Shown: in pieces, positions 16,532-26,691 of the stretch
How the letters are laid out: each line of letters begins with the position of its first letter
Position numbering within the stretch: the stretch's first letter is position 1
NCBI GenBank assembly: GCA_945862145.1
Contig: CAMAXE010000011.1
Span: forward strand, 1 to 64,000
Direction of reading: 5' to 3'
DNA: 64,000 nt
Origin: Klebsiella pneumoniae
GTDB taxonomy: Bacteria; Pseudomonadota; Gammaproteobacteria; Pseudomonadales; UBA5518
Position numbers and translations under genes: made by a program
Notes under the pieces: generated by a model
What the model was told of the DNA's origin: nothing
Databases searched by the model: none
The model's input: the letters and a program-made list of their open reading frames with translations, nothing else

Positions 16532-18622
16532 TCAGGCCGCGACCGGAGTCGACAAACCGGCGTCTGTGCGGCCCGCTGAGAGTCGGACCAGACCGGAGAT
16601 ATCCACGATCAGGGACACGGTGCCATCTCCCAGAATCGTTGCACCCAGTGTGCCCGGAACCTGAATGAAGTTGTTCTCGAGGCTCTTGATAACCACCTGA
16701 TGCTGCTCCAGGAGTTCGTCAACTGCCAGGCCAACCACCTCGCGGCCAGCCTCGACGATGACGAGCAGCCGTTCGCGCTCGCCGCCGGCGGCAACCGCGC
16801 CGACGGCAGCGCCCTCCGGCTGGTCGTTGACATGCAGAACCCGGTTGATGCTAAGCACCGGCACCGCCTCGCCGCGCAGGCGGTAGACGGGGGACTGACC
16901 GGTGATCATGTTCAGACGATCGCGGTCAACCTGCACCGTCTCGACGATCGACAGCAGCGGCACCACATACACTTGCGTGCCAACGCGTACCAACTGGCCG
17001 TCGAGGATCGCCAGCGTCAGCGGCAAGGTGATCTGGAACACACTGCCCTCGCCGGGCGTGGAGCTGACGTCGACCCGGCCACCGATCTCGTGGATGTTGC
17101 TGCGCACCACGTCCATGCCGACCCCGCGGCCCGAGACGTCGCTCACCACGTCTGCCGTAGAGAAGCCGGGCATGAAGATGAGATCGTTTATCTGCTGGTG
17201 GCTCAGTTCCTCCTCATCGCCGACCAAGCCCCGCTCGCGGGCCTTGCGCAGGATCTTGTCGGCGTTCAACCCGGCGCCATCATCAGCCACCCGGATCACG
17301 ATATTGCCCGACTCGTGGGAGGCGCTGACAAAAATGGTGCCGTGCGCAGCCTTGCCTGCGGCCACACGGGTCGCCTCGTCCTCGATGCCATGATCGATGG
17401 AATTGCGGATGAGATGCACCAGAGGATCGCCGATTTTCTCGAGCACCGTCTTGTCGAGCTCGGTCTGCTCCCCGGAAATCTCCAGTTCGATCTTCTTGCC
17501 GAGCTTGGCGCTCAGGTCGTGGACAAGACGGGGGAAGCGGCTGAAGGTCACGCTGACCGGCAGCATCCGCACCTGCATCACGGCATCCTGGAGTTCGCGG
17601 GTGTTGCGCGAAAGCTGCTCAAGCGTATCGCGCAACCCCATCAGATCCATGCCATCGCTCGACTCGCGCCCAAACTGCGAGAGCATGGCCTGGGTGATGA
17701 CCAACTCACCGACCAGGTTCATCAGATTGTCGACCTTGTCGATGCCAACCCGTATGGAGCCGGCATCCTTGGCAGGCGCTTTCTTGCGCCGCTCCGTATC
17801 GCGCCGATCATCAACAACCGGAGCGCGACGGTCGGGACCGCGGCGGTCGGGCGCGGCAGCAACCGCAACGGGAACCGCAGCCTGCACCGGCACGGGCGAG
17901 CCACCAAGCGGCTCGATGGAAAGCTCGCACTCACCCTCGACCCACTCGAATACTTCGCGTACTTGCGCCTCGGTCGCGGCGGAAATGAGTTCGATATCCC
18001 AACCCAGATAGATCAGCTCCGGATCGAGAGACTCGAAGGACGGCAGGCGTGATATGTCGCTGCGGGGCTTGCACTCCCCCAATTCGCCCAGTGCACGCAG
18101 GATATGCAGCGGCTGGTTGCCGCTGCGCAACATGTGTTCATGCGGTCGGAAGCCCACGCGCCAGCCCTGCACGGGCGAGGTCGCCACAGCCACAACCTGA
18201 GCCGCTCGCGCGGGAGCCTTGGCATCATCGTCGTCGTGGGGCAGTTCCGCCCGCAGCGCCTGCATCAGGTCCGCGATCCGCGCCTCCTGGTAGTCGCCGG
18301 AATGGATGGCCTCCATCATTTCACGCAGGCAGTCGACGCAACCCAGAAGGAGTTGTACGACATGGGGTGTGACGGCTTTCCGGCCGTTACGAACCAGGTC
18401 GAGAAGCGTCTCCATGAGGTGGGTGAAATCGGCGATTTTCTTGTAGCCGAATGTCGCGGAGCCTCCCTTGATCGAGTGGGCTGCGCGGAAGATATCGTTC
18501 ACGACATCCCCCGCGTTTCCCCCCGCCTCCAGGTTGAGGAGGCCCGACTCCATGGTGTCGAGGCCCTCAATGCACTCCTCCTCGAAGATCTTGCGGATCT
18601 CGTCGAGACTGTCGTCGCTCAT
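16532..18622 (-). CDS. cheA: Chemotaxis histidine kinase CheA
   Basis: Cytoplasmic histidine kinase that phosphorylates CheY and CheB. The 696-residue protein carries the P1 Hpt domain with phospho-acceptor His49 (FRAAHSIKGGSATFG), a P2-like regulator-binding domain (about 165-250), the P3 dimerisation helix (DKVDNLMNLVGELVITQAML), the P4 ATPase with N box HLIRNSIDHGIE and G box VADDGAGLN, and a C-terminal CheW-like P5 domain. The domain order is complete. It is 43 bases downstream of cheZ. Confidence 0.97.
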   Translation of the reverse strand: MSDDSLDEIRKIFEEECIEGLDTMESGLLNLEAGGNAGDVVNDIFRAAHSIKGGSATFGYKKIADFTHLMETLLDLVRNGRKAVTPHVVQLLLGCVDCLREMMEAIHSGDYQEARIADLMQALRAELPHDDDDAKAPARAAQVVAVATSPVQGWRVGFRPHEHMLRSGNQPLHILRALGELGECKPRSDISRLPSFESLDPELIYLGWDIELISAATEAQVREVFEWVEGECELSIEPLGGSPVPVQAAVPVAVAAAPDRRGPDRRAPVVDDRRDTERRKKAPAKDAGSIRVGIDKVDNLMNLVGELVITQAMLSQFGRESSDGMDLMGLRDTLEQLSRNTRELQDAVMQVRMLPVSVTFSRFPRLVHDLSAKLGKKIELEISGEQTELDKTVLEKIGDPLVHLIRNSIDHGIEDEATRVAAGKAAHGTIFVSASHESGNIVIRVADDGAGLNADKILRKARERGLVGDEEELSHQQINDLIFMPGFSTADVVSDVSGRGVGMDVVRSNIHEIGGRVDVSSTPGEGSVFQITLPLTLAILDGQLVRVGTQVYVVPLLSIVETVQVDRDRLNMITGQSPVYRLRGEAVPVLSINRVLHVNDQPEGAAVGAVAAGGERERLLVIVEAGREVVGLAVDELLEQHQVVIKSLENNFIQVPGTLGATILGDGTVSLIVDISGLVRLSAGRTDAGLSTPVAA

Positions 18623-18665
18623 GCTGAACTGCCTCTGGGGAACGGGATGACGCGCTGGCCCCGCA

Positions 18666-19394
18666 TCAGAAACCGAGACTCGCGAGCAGGTCGTCTACCG
18701 AGCCTTGTGAGAGAGCGGCCTCCTTGGCCTCTTCCTCTGTCTCGGAACTCACGGCAGCGGCCTCGTCTGATACAACATCGGCCCCGTGCAGCGGCAGCGG
18801 CTCCGACATGGTCTTCACGTGGTTCGCGTAGGTGAGGAGCGCTATCAGGTCTTTCTGCAAATTCCCGAGGATGCCGTTGACCTTGCGGATCGCCTGCCCG
18901 CTCAGGTCCTGAAACCCCTGCGCCATCAGGATTTCCATGAGGTTGTGCTCTACCTGCTGCAGGCCGGACTTCTGGGCCTCGAGGAAATCGCCAGGGACAC
19001 CCGCACTGGTGGCTGCACGATCAGCCGCCACCCGCAGCTCGCGCACCATCGGCAGCGTGGCATCGAGGATGTTCAGTGTCTTGCGGGCAGACTCCTCGCT
19101 CATCCTGACCACGTTATCGAGCTGGCTGGTCAAACCGGCAGCGCCGGTCTCGTCCTCGGCGAGGTAGTGTTTGCCGTGATCATCAACCTCGAAGGTGACT
19201 ATGGCCGTGTGCAACCCGCGCGCCAGCAGCCCGAGTCCGTAGAAGATGCTCTCCTCGCGAACTGCGTTGATGTGCTCAATGACGGTAAATGCGCCTGCCA
19301 TGTCATGGCTTGCGAGGCAGCTTGCAAGTTCCGCAGCCTTGCCCTGCAGGCGTTCGACAATCATTTGTTCGGGATCGAAAACGCCAGTCGTCAC
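18666..19394 (-). CDS. cheZ: Phospho-CheY phosphatase CheZ
   Basis: Removes phosphate from CheY-P. The 242-residue helical protein has the catalytic region MAQGFQDLSGQ: Q167 aligns with E. coli Gln147 and D163 with Asp143. The C-terminus GSVDDLLASLGF is the CheY-binding peptide typical of CheZ. The start codon is GTG (19394). CheZ is largely confined to beta- and gammaproteobacteria, which supports the lineage call. It lies 39 bases after cheY. Confidence 0.96.
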   Translation of the reverse strand: MTTGVFDPEQMIVERLQGKAAELASCLASHDMAGAFTVIEHINAVREESIFYGLGLLARGLHTAIVTFEVDDHGKHYLAEDETGAAGLTSQLDNVVRMSEESARKTLNILDATLPMVRELRVAADRAATSAGVPGDFLEAQKSGLQQVEHNLMEILMAQGFQDLSGQAIRKVNGILGNLQKDLIALLTYANHVKTMSEPLPLHGADVVSDEAAAVSSETEEEAKEAALSQGSVDDLLASLGF

Positions 19395-19433
19395 GCTCGT
19401 CTCCTTCTGGTTGACCGGCCCGGATGAGCGGAC

Positions 19434-19829
19434 CTACTTGCCCGCGAGTCCCTTGAAAATCTTCTCGATCTTGGCCTTGAGCGTATCCGGCGTGAAGGGC
19501 TTGACGATGTAGTCGTTCACTCCGGCCTGTGCGGCCTGGATGATTTGTTCGCGTTTGGCCTCGGCGGTGACCATGAGGATAGGCATGCTCTTCAGCCGCG
19601 GATCGGCCCGCACCGCCCTCACCAGGTCGATGCCTTCCATCTGCGGCATGTTCCAGTCTGTGATCAGGAAGCCGAAGTCACCGTTCTTCAACAGTGGTAG
19701 CGCGGTCGCGCCGTCGTCGGCCAGCGATATGTCCTTGAAGCCGATGTCATGAAGCACCTGTTTAACAATGCGTCGCATGCTCTCGAAGTCATCGACGACG
19801 AGAATCTTGGTCTCCAAAGGAAGGCTCAT
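19434..19829 (-). CDS. cheY: Chemotaxis response regulator CheY
   Basis: Single-domain receiver of 131 residues that binds FliM when phosphorylated. The acidic pair D13-D14 lies in VVDDFESMRR, phospho-acceptor D58 in LITDWNMPQMEG, a Thr switch residue in MVTAEA, and the invariant Lys in VKPF. The ATG at 19829 starts directly at the receiver fold; the frame is open upstream but without homology. It is the first gene of the che block, 73 bases after fliJ; no promoter was recognised in that gap. Confidence 0.97.
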   Translation of the reverse strand: MSLPLETKILVVDDFESMRRIVKQVLHDIGFKDISLADDGATALPLLKNGDFGFLITDWNMPQMEGIDLVRAVRADPRLKSMPILMVTAEAKREQIIQAAQAGVNDYIVKPFTPDTLKAKIEKIFKGLAGK

Positions 19830-19902
19830 CTGAGAACGCTCCGCAAAGATGTGGGCTGCGCAACAGTTTAGCGCAGATAGCGGCGGGCTTTCTATCGGGA
19901 AT

Positions 19903-20346
19903 TCAGAGGACCCCGGGGCGCCGCGGACGTCCGGAGAGCTCATCGATACTCTTCTGCAGTCGCCGCTCGCGCTCACGGTCTTCTTCCCGCCGCGATCGCG
20001 CGGCGAGATCATTCAAAACCCGTAGCTGCTGGCGCATGCCCTGCCAGCGCCGGGCCTGTGCGTCGCGCGCCTCTGCAGCCGCGCTAACGCTGGCCTGATG
20101 AGCCGCCAGCGTGTTGCCGAGACTCGCCCGGAACGCAGCGAGTCCGGCAGCAGCCTGTCCCGAGACACCACCGCGGCCGGCCTCCAGCCAGGCCTCGCCG
20201 TACTCGGCCTCGTAGGACTCAAGCTGGCGCTGCTGCCCATTCTTGCGAAGCAGGTCCTGATTCGCCCCCGCAAGGCCCATGCGGGCGTTTCGCTCGGCCA
20301 TTGCGGCAAGTCGCACCAAGGTGTCCACCTGGCGCGAGCGCCTCAC
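19903..20346 (-). CDS. fliJ: Flagellar export chaperone FliJ
   Basis: Coiled-coil protein that works with the FliI ATPase and the FlhA export gate. The 147 residues are nearly all helical and rich in Arg, Gln, Ala and Glu, as expected for FliJ; direct sequence conservation is low. The start is GTG (20346) overlapping the fliI stop (GTGA), implying translational coupling. Identity rests on the helical pattern, size and the fliI-fliJ order. Confidence 0.88.
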   Translation of the reverse strand: MRRSRQVDTLVRLAAMAERNARMGLAGANQDLLRKNGQQRQLESYEAEYGEAWLEAGRGGVSGQAAAGLAAFRASLGNTLAAHQASVSAAAEARDAQARRWQGMRQQLRVLNDLAARSRREEDRERERRLQKSIDELSGRPRRPGVL

Positions 20347-21764
20347 CGGCGTTCAGCCGCGGGGGCGGAGCGTAGCTGCCGGCGCGGTGCCGTGGACGCC
20401 GCAGGCAAGGTGGTTCTCTGCTCTGACGCCCCCTGGGCAAGGCCGAACAGCGCCGCAAGCTGCTCGGTGCAGGCGTCAAAGTCCACGCGTTCGTCGAAGG
20501 CCTGCTGCAGGTACTGGCGCATTGCGGGCAGCTTTGCGATCGCGCGATCGGTTTCCTCGTCGGCCCCGGGCGCATAGGCACCCACACTGATAAGGTCACG
20601 ATTCTGCTGGTATCGGGCCCAGAGCTTCTTGAACTCCTGAGCCAGCGCGCGGTGCTCGGGGGTGGCGATCGCTGGCATGACACGGCTGATCGAGGCCTCG
20701 ATGTCGACGGCCGGATACTGCCCTTCCTCTGCCAGCGCGCGCGAGAGCACGATGTGCCCGTCGAGAATCGCCCTCGCGGCATCGGCTATCGGATCCTGCA
20801 TGTCATCGCCTTCGGCCAGCACGGTGTAGAACGCCGTGATCGAGCCCTTGCCGGCCTCGCTGTTGCCCGCGCGCTCGACGAGATCGGGAATGCGGGCAAA
20901 AACCGATGGTGGATAGCCGCGGGTGGCCGGTGGCTCACCAATAGCCAGACCGATCTCGCGCTGTGCCTGCGCGAAGCGGGTGAGCGAATCCATCAGCAGC
21001 AGGACGTTCTTGCCGCGATCGCGGAAGTCCTCGGCGATACGCGTGGCGAGTCTGGCCGATCGCAGGCGCAGCAACGGGGCGTCATCCGCAGGCGAGACCA
21101 CCACGACCGCCCGCCGCATGCCCTCGACGCCAAGTATCTCTTCGATGAACTCGCGAGCCTCGCGGCCCCGTTCTCCCACCAGTCCGACCACCGTGACGTC
21201 AGCCTCGGTGAAGCGGGTCATCATGCCCAGCAGCATGCTCTTGCCCACACCGCTGCCGGCAAAAATGCCCAGCCGCTGTCCGCGACCGACACTGAGAAGA
21301 CCATTGAGCGAGCGCACGCCCACGTCGAGCGGCTGCCGAATCGGCGAACGCGCGAGCGGGTTGATCGGGCGCGCATCAAGCTCGGTGAATTCGACATCGT
21401 GGAGCGGACCGGCACCATCGAGCGGCGCGCCATCACCACCCAGCACACGCCCGAGGAGCCCATCTCCCACCGGTACATCGGCCGACATGGCGATGGGTCG
21501 CACCCGCAGCCCCGGGCGCAGTCCGGAGATCTTCTGGGCGGGCATCAAATAAACGCAATTCCCCGAGAACCCCACGACCTCAGCCTGCAGGTCGCGGCCG
21601 GGGCCCTGGCGGATGAGACAGCGCTGCCCCATCGCCGCATCGAAACCGACGGCCTCGATGGTCATGCCGACCACACGCGTCAGCATGCCCTCAGCGACGG
21701 GTGGGCAATCAGCGCGCAGACGCCTCGCTGCACCCTGGACAAAGTCGGTCAGGGAGGTGCTCAC
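20343..21764 (-). CDS. fliI: Flagellum-specific ATP synthase FliI
   Basis: Hexameric ATPase that drives flagellar protein export, related to F1-ATPase beta. The 473-residue protein has Walker A GSGVGKS (170-176), Walker B-like [19 protein letters not shown], and the FliI/YscN signature [23 protein letters not shown]. The start is GTG (21764) overlapping the fliH stop. It overlaps fliJ by four bases. Confidence 0.97.
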   Translation of the reverse strand: MSTSLTDFVQGAARRLRADCPPVAEGMLTRVVGMTIEAVGFDAAMGQRCLIRQGPGRDLQAEVVGFSGNCVYLMPAQKISGLRPGLRVRPIAMSADVPVGDGLLGRVLGGDGAPLDGAGPLHDVEFTELDARPINPLARSPIRQPLDVGVRSLNGLLSVGRGQRLGIFAGSGVGKSMLLGMMTRFTEADVTVVGLVGERGREAREFIEEILGVEGMRRAVVVVSPADDAPLLRLRSARLATRIAEDFRDRGKNVLLLMDSLTRFAQAQREIGLAIGEPPATRGYPPSVFARIPDLVERAGNSEAGKGSITAFYTVLAEGDDMQDPIADAARAILDGHIVLSRALAEEGQYPAVDIEASISRVMPAIATPEHRALAQEFKKLWARYQQNRDLISVGAYAPGADEETDRAIAKLPAMRQYLQQAFDERVDFDACTEQLAALFGLAQGASEQRTTLPAASTAPRRQLRSAPAAERR

Positions 21765-22540
21765 CCGAGGCGCTCACGCGCCGCGTCGGGACCCAGCAAC
21801 TGGGACAACATCTGCCCCAGCCGATCGGACACCGCATAGTGCACCACAGATTCACGCGCCTCTATCCGGCAGTCACCAGGCGCGAGCGCCGGGTCGGGTT
21901 CGACCATCCACTGCGCGGCGGCCGGCCGGCCGGCCATAATCAGTTCCGCGTCCGCCGGACAAACGATGACGCGGATCGCAGAGGCGCCAAGCGGCAGCGC
22001 GGCCAGTGCCTCGTCAATGACCACGCGAATGCTGTCGGGCTGCAGCCGCAGTTCGCTGCGCACCACCCCCTCGGCGACGCGCGTCACAATCTCCAGCATC
22101 GCTTCGCGCAGTTCCGCCTGCTGCCCCTCGATCGGCTGCTGCAGGGTGGCAATCAACGCAGCCAGACGCGCCACCTGCTCCTCGATGATCCGCCGCGCCG
22201 CAGCGAGGCCTTCTTCGTGTCCCTGCCTGAAACCCTCGACTCGACCTTGTTCCAGACCCTCCGCATAGCCCTCTCCCCGCCCCTCGCGCGCAGCGCCAAG
22301 AACAAGGGCCTCGAGCTCTCCCGCGCTGACGCCCGCCGCATAGCGACCGGCGCGTATATTTGCCTTGACCTGTTCATCCAGGGACGGCGGCGAAACGGCC
22401 TCGGCACGCGCGGCCGAAACCCGATTGCGCTCTGATGGCCGCACGGATTCGGCCTTGAGGACCTGCCCGTGGGAGACCGCGGGAAGCGACCAGCGTTCAA
22501 CCGAGTCGAGGCGAAGCGAGGGTATGCGGCGGGCTGCCAT
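21761..22540 (-). CDS. fliH: Flagellar assembly protein FliH
   Basis: Negative regulator and stalk-like partner of FliI. The 259-residue protein has a disordered N-terminal third, a central region with short Gly-spaced repeats ([19 protein letters not shown], residues about 92-115) that fits the GxxxG helical repeats known from FliH, and a C-terminal domain similar to the F-type ATPase delta subunit. It overlaps fliI by four bases and follows fliG by 29. Confidence 0.93.
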   Translation of the reverse strand: MAARRIPSLRLDSVERWSLPAVSHGQVLKAESVRPSERNRVSAARAEAVSPPSLDEQVKANIRAGRYAAGVSAGELEALVLGAAREGRGEGYAEGLEQGRVEGFRQGHEEGLAAARRIIEEQVARLAALIATLQQPIEGQQAELREAMLEIVTRVAEGVVRSELRLQPDSIRVVIDEALAALPLGASAIRVIVCPADAELIMAGRPAAAQWMVEPDPALAPGDCRIEARESVVHYAVSDRLGQMLSQLLGPDAARERLG

Positions 22541-22569
22541 TCAGGCTGTGCCCACGAGTGGCAAGATGC

Positions 22570-23589
22570 TCATACCATTTGCTCCGAACTGCCACCCAAC
22601 ATGATTTCCCCTGCATCCGACATGCGTCTCGCAACGGCGAGAATCTCACGCTGCGCGGTCTCGACCTCGCTCAACCGCACGGGACCCTTGACCTCAAGAT
22701 CGTCCTTAAGCAGCTCCGCGGCGCGCTTGGACATATTGCCGAAGATCTTCGCCTTGAGATCCTCATCAGCCGCCTTCAGCGCCAGCACCAGAACCTCGGA
22801 GGAGACCTCACGCAGCAGAGCCTGGATGCCCTTGTCGTCGATGTTTTTCAGGTCATCAAAGACGAACATGAGGTCCTGTATCTTGCTGCCGAGTGGCTCG
22901 TCGACTTCCTTGATGTGCTCCATCAGAGTCTGTTCGACGCTGGTGTCCATGTTGTTGACGATGGCCGCTGCGAATTTGATGCCGCCCAGAAAGTGTCCCT
23001 GCTGCAGGCTAGAGCCCGTGAGCTCGCCCTCGACGATCTTGTTTAATTCCTGCAGCGCCGTCTGGTTCACGGTCTCCATGGTGGCGATGCGCATCACCAG
23101 ATCGGTGCGGGCCTTCTCACTGAACTGCGCGAGCACCTCCGCGGCCTGGTCGGGATACAGATAACTCAGGATCACGGCCTGGATCTGTGGATGCTCGCCG
23201 CGGATGGTGTTGGCGACCAGCTTGGGGTTCATCCAGCGCAGGGCCTCTAACCCCTTGGTCTTGTCGCTCATCAAGATATTGTCGATCAGCGTATTGGCTT
23301 TCTCCTCGCCAAGCGCCTCGATCAGCACGTTGCGGATGTAGCTTTCGTTGCCCATGCCAAGCCCGGTAGCCGCATAGGCCTCCGCCAGGAAGCTCTCTAC
23401 CACCGACTTGACCTGCTCAGTGCTGATATCTTCCATCTTGGTCATCTGCGCACCCACGCGCTGCACCTCCTTAGGCGTCAGGTGGCGCAGGATCTTGGCA
23501 GCGCTGGCCTCCCCCACCGAGAGCAGCAGAATCGCTGCCTTCTCAAGGTGGCTGGGACCGTCCGGGGAAGCGTCATCGCTCACTTTCAC
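22570..23589 (-). CDS. fliG: Flagellar motor switch protein FliG
   Basis: C-ring rotor protein that contacts the MotA stator. The 339-residue protein has the three FliG domains, with the EHPQ motif (IRGEHPQIQAVILSYL) in the middle domain and the MFVF hinge (LMFVFDDLKNID) before the charged torque helix. The start codon is GTG (23589), inside the end of fliF (17-base overlap), so translation is likely coupled to the MS-ring protein it binds. Confidence 0.97.
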   Translation of the reverse strand: MKVSDDASPDGPSHLEKAAILLLSVGEASAAKILRHLTPKEVQRVGAQMTKMEDISTEQVKSVVESFLAEAYAATGLGMGNESYIRNVLIEALGEEKANTLIDNILMSDKTKGLEALRWMNPKLVANTIRGEHPQIQAVILSYLYPDQAAEVLAQFSEKARTDLVMRIATMETVNQTALQELNKIVEGELTGSSLQQGHFLGGIKFAAAIVNNMDTSVEQTLMEHIKEVDEPLGSKIQDLMFVFDDLKNIDDKGIQALLREVSSEVLVLALKAADEDLKAKIFGNMSKRAAELLKDDLEVKGPVRLSEVETAQREILAVARRMSDAGEIMLGGSSEQMV

Positions 23590-25306
23590 GTACCCACTTG
23601 CGGACTACCTGGGCGACCTTCTCGGCGTCGCTCTCGACCAGTGTCTGGACTGCAGTCATGCGCCGATCATGATCCCTGTTGGGCGGAGGCAGCATCGGGC
23701 GTCCATCCTCACCGCCGCCATCCTGGCTGCTCGCCGACTCCTTGACCTGGCGCTCCATGCGGTGGCGCTCCTCGAGCGCACGCATCTGCCGCGCATTGCT
23801 GCTCAGTGTGCGCAACACCGGCCTCACCACCGCAAATATCAGCAGGAGGATGCCGAGGGCCCCCATCCCGAGGCGCAATGCGGGCCAGAACCATGCCTGC
23901 TCCCACAGCGGCACGGGGACCAGCGCTTCGTCATCGACCGGCAAGTCAAAAAACGCCGCATTGATGACGTTAACGCTATCACCGCGCTTGGCATCATAGC
24001 CCACGGCGTCGCGAACCAGCATGGTCACTCGCTCCATGGTCGCAGCATCCCAGGGGCTGTTCTTGCGCTCGCCGCTCTCGGCATTGACACTCTGGCGGTC
24101 ATCGAGCACCACGGCAACGCTCAGTCGATGCAACTTGCCAACCTGGTGACGGGTGTAGCTCAGCGTCCGGTCGAGCTCATAGTTTCGCATCGACTGGCTG
24201 CGTACATTGCCGGCAGGAGAGCCCGGCGCCGCTGCGGTGCCGGCGGCCGAGGCCAGCCCGGCGGCCGGCGGCGTGACCGTCTCCGGAGCCGAGCCGTTCA
24301 CCGGAGGCTGATTGCTCAACGCGCCCGGGATGCCACCGCCAGCCTCGCCGGCAAGGCGTTGTTCGTCCGTTCGCTGTTCACTGCGGATCGCCGGCAGGTC
24401 CGGATTGTAGATCTCGTCAGCCTGCTCGACGGCGGTGAAGTCCACGTCCGCTGTCACCTCGGCCTTGAATCGACCCGCACCCACCACAGGTTCGAGAATC
24501 CGTTGCACGCGCGCAACCATCTGGTCCTCGAGATTGCGCGTGAAATCGAGCTGCTTGCTGGCCAGGGCCGCCTCACGGTCCTCTGCAAAGTTGGAAAGCA
24601 AACGCCCCTTCTGATCGACGATGGTGACACCGCCGAGTTGCATGTCCGGAACACTGGAGGCCACCAGGTTCCCGATGGCGCGCACCTGGGCGTCATCGAC
24701 GGTGCGACCCGGGACCACCTCGAGCAGCACGGAGGCACTTGGCTTGCGCTGGTCGCGGACGAAAACGGTTCGCTCAGGGATGGCGAGGTGCACCCGCGCC
24801 CCACGCACACTGGTGATGCTGGATATCGTGCGTGAGAGTTCTCCCTCGAGACTGCGGCGAAAACGCGCCGTCTCCATGAACTGGCTCGTCCCGATGCCCT
24901 GCTCCTTATCGAGCATCTCGAAACCGACAGCGCTGTCGTTGGGCATCCCCGCATCTGCGAGCTTCAGCCGCGCCTCGTTGTAGCGACTGTCCTCGACCAG
25001 CAGCATCCCGCTGCGCTCGTCGATCCGGTAAGCGATACGGTTCGACTCCAGTACGGTAATGACGCCTTGGGAGTCGAGATGCTCGAGGCTGCCGTAGAGC
25101 GGACGCATGTCGGCGGACTGGGTCCACAGAACGACCCACACGGCCAGCGCGACCGTCGCCGCAAGACCCACGATGACGCCTGCCTGGCGCGGAATGGACA
25201 GGCGCCCGATACCCTCGAGATAAGGGTTCTGCGGGGCCTCTATCATCACGGTCGTCCCGCCGGCGTTCGCCAGCTGGGTTCCGGTCAACTGTTCGGTGTC
25301 AGCCAT
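23573..25306 (-). CDS. fliF: Flagellar MS-ring protein FliF
   Basis: Inner-membrane ring on which the basal body is built. The 577-residue protein has an N-terminal membrane helix (about 45-62), periplasmic ring-building motifs (PLYGSLEHLDSQGVITVLE, and FRRSLEGELSRTISSITSVRGARVH), a low-complexity Gly/Ala/Pro segment (about 330-375), and a second membrane helix (about 445-465). The cytoplasmic C-terminal tail ends KWVRESER, the FliG-binding region. It overlaps fliG. Confidence 0.97.
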   Translation of the reverse strand: MADTEQLTGTQLANAGGTTVMIEAPQNPYLEGIGRLSIPRQAGVIVGLAATVALAVWVVLWTQSADMRPLYGSLEHLDSQGVITVLESNRIAYRIDERSGMLLVEDSRYNEARLKLADAGMPNDSAVGFEMLDKEQGIGTSQFMETARFRRSLEGELSRTISSITSVRGARVHLAIPERTVFVRDQRKPSASVLLEVVPGRTVDDAQVRAIGNLVASSVPDMQLGGVTIVDQKGRLLSNFAEDREAALASKQLDFTRNLEDQMVARVQRILEPVVGAGRFKAEVTADVDFTAVEQADEIYNPDLPAIRSEQRTDEQRLAGEAGGGIPGALSNQPPVNGSAPETVTPPAAGLASAAGTAAAPGSPAGNVRSQSMRNYELDRTLSYTRHQVGKLHRLSVAVVLDDRQSVNAESGERKNSPWDAATMERVTMLVRDAVGYDAKRGDSVNVINAAFFDLPVDDEALVPVPLWEQAWFWPALRLGMGALGILLLIFAVVRPVLRTLSSNARQMRALEERHRMERQVKESASSQDGGGEDGRPMLPPPNRDHDRRMTAVQTLVESDAEKVAQVVRKWVRESER

Positions 25307-25338
25307 GTCTGTTCAGCGCTCCCAAGGTTGCCCGATGA

Positions 25339-25692
25339 TCACACCGGCATATTCATGATGTCTTGGTAGGCCTGCACGAGCTTGTTGCGCACCTGCAGCA
25401 TGGCCTCGAAGGACACGCTGGATTTCTCGGCGGCAATCATCACCTGCGTCAGGCTTACGCCGCTCGCGCCGGACTCGTAGGACTCGCGCAGACGCCCTGA
25501 CTCTTTCTGGATGTTGTTGACACTGTCGATCGCCTGGCTGAACAGCGCGCCGAAGCCCGGCCCGTCCTGCGGGCGCGCCAGCTGGCCCGGAGCAATCGCT
25601 CCCGGCATGATCTCGGCGGGCGGCCGGTTGATCTGTGTCTGGACCATGCGCATCTGCGCCAACACCTGGCTGATGTCTGCTCGCTCGACCAT
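25339..25692 (-). CDS. fliE: Flagellar hook-basal body complex protein FliE
   Basis: Links the MS ring/export gate to the rod. The 117-residue protein has the FliE domain with FGALFSQAIDSVNNIQKES and the terminal ASFEAMLQVRNKLVQAYQDIMNM-type sequence common to rod proteins (here VSFEAMLQVRNKL...). It is the first gene of fliEFGHIJ, with a sigma-54-like promoter about 105 bases before the transcript reaches its ATG. Confidence 0.95.
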   Translation of the reverse strand: MVERADISQVLAQMRMVQTQINRPPAEIMPGAIAPGQLARPQDGPGFGALFSQAIDSVNNIQKESGRLRESYESGASGVSLTQVMIAAEKSSVSFEAMLQVRNKLVQAYQDIMNMPV

Positions 25693-25808
25693 CTGTAATC
25701 CCCCTCATGTTCCCCGCCGGCGGACACGCCCCCGGCAACATCGCCACACCACACACGGTGACGGCTATTTGACGATCTGCGTCCCGGTGGGATGCTCTCG
25801 AAGGGTGT

Positions 25809-25826
25809 CTGCATTTTCCAGGCCAG
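25809..25826 (-). promoter_or_regulatory. Probable sigma-54 promoter of the fliE operon
   Basis: The minus strand reads CTGGCCTGGAAAATGCAG: TGGC at -24, ten bases between GG and GC, TGC at -12. It matches the RpoN core but has ATGC rather than TTGC. It lies in the 162-base gap between ttcA and fliE, with a predicted start near 25,799 and a leader of about 105 bases. Confidence 0.5.
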
Positions 25827-25854
25827 CCCAGCAAGAACTTGCCGGAGGGGGAAG

Positions 25855-26691
25855 TCAGACCGCTTTCAGACGGATGGCCGTGGCGTCAGGGGCTGCGGCA
25901 CGCAGACCCGCAAAATCAAAGAGCGCGGTGTCCGCCAGCTGGGACGGCGCGACATTGCAGATGGCGGAGAAGATCGCCTCAGAGCGCCCCGGATAACGGC
26001 GGTCCCAGTCGGCCAGCATCTGTTTGACCGCCTGGCGCTGCAGGTTCTCCTGCGAGCCGCACAGATTGCAGGGAATGATAGGGAAGCCTTTGAGCGTGGC
26101 GTACTCGGCCAGATCGTCCTCGCGGCAGTAGGCCAGCGGCCGGATCACCACGTTCGCGCCATCGTCGCTCAAGAGTTTGGGCGGCATGGCTTTCAGTTTG
26201 CCGCCGAAGAACATGTTGAGAAAAAGGGTCTCCACGATGTCATCGCGGTGGTGGCCGAGGGCGATCTTGGTGGCGCCGATCTCGCGGGCAAAGGCGTAAA
26301 GGTTGCCCCGCCGCAGACGCGAGCACAGGCCACAGGTGGTCTTGCCCTCAGGCACCAGGGACTTGACGATGCTGTAGGTGTCGCGCTCGAGAACGTGGAA
26401 CGGCACCCCAATGCCGCTCAAGTACCCGGGCAGAACGTGCTCGGGAAAACCGGGTTGTTTCTGGTCGAGATTCACTGCCACCAGTTCGAAGCGGACGGGA
26501 GCCGTACGCTGCAGGTTGAGCAGTATGTCCAGCATGCCATAGGAGTCCTTGCCTCCCGAGACACACACCATGACGAGGTCTCCCGCCTCGATCATGTTGT
26601 ACTCCTCAATCGCCCGCCCGACGTTGCGGCGCAGGCGCTTATGGAGCTTGTTGGACTCCGTGCGGCTCTTGCGGGGATCGGATTGCGCCAA
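25855..26691 (-). CDS. ttcA: tRNA 2-thiocytidine(32) synthetase TtcA
   Basis: Iron-sulfur enzyme that thiolates cytidine 32 in certain tRNAs. The 278-residue protein has the PP-loop SGGKDS (45-50) and two CxxC pairs, C120/C123 (TTCGLC) and C208/C211 (IPCNLC), which hold the cluster. [18 protein letters not shown] is typical. The start codon is TTG (26691) with only a weak ribosome site. It is oriented with the flagellar genes but is separated from fliE by a promoter-bearing gap, so it is probably an independent unit. Confidence 0.95.
   Translation of the reverse strand: MAQSDPRKSRTESNKLHKRLRRNVGRAIEEYNMIEAGDLVMVCVSGGKDSYGMLDILLNLQRTAPVRFELVAVNLDQKQPGFPEHVLPGYLSGIGVPFHVLERDTYSIVKSLVPEGKTTCGLCSRLRRGNLYAFAREIGATKIALGHHRDDIVETLFLNMFFGGKLKAMPPKLLSDDGANVVIRPLAYCREDDLAEYATLKGFPIIPCNLCGSQENLQRQAVKQMLADWDRRYPGRSEAIFSAICNVAPSQLADTALFDFAGLRAAAPDATAIRLKAV

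Noticed and set aside
19830-19902. FliA promoter before cheY (CCCGATAG on the minus strand)
   Set aside because: The -10 has two mismatches and no TAAA-like -35 exists at the required distance.
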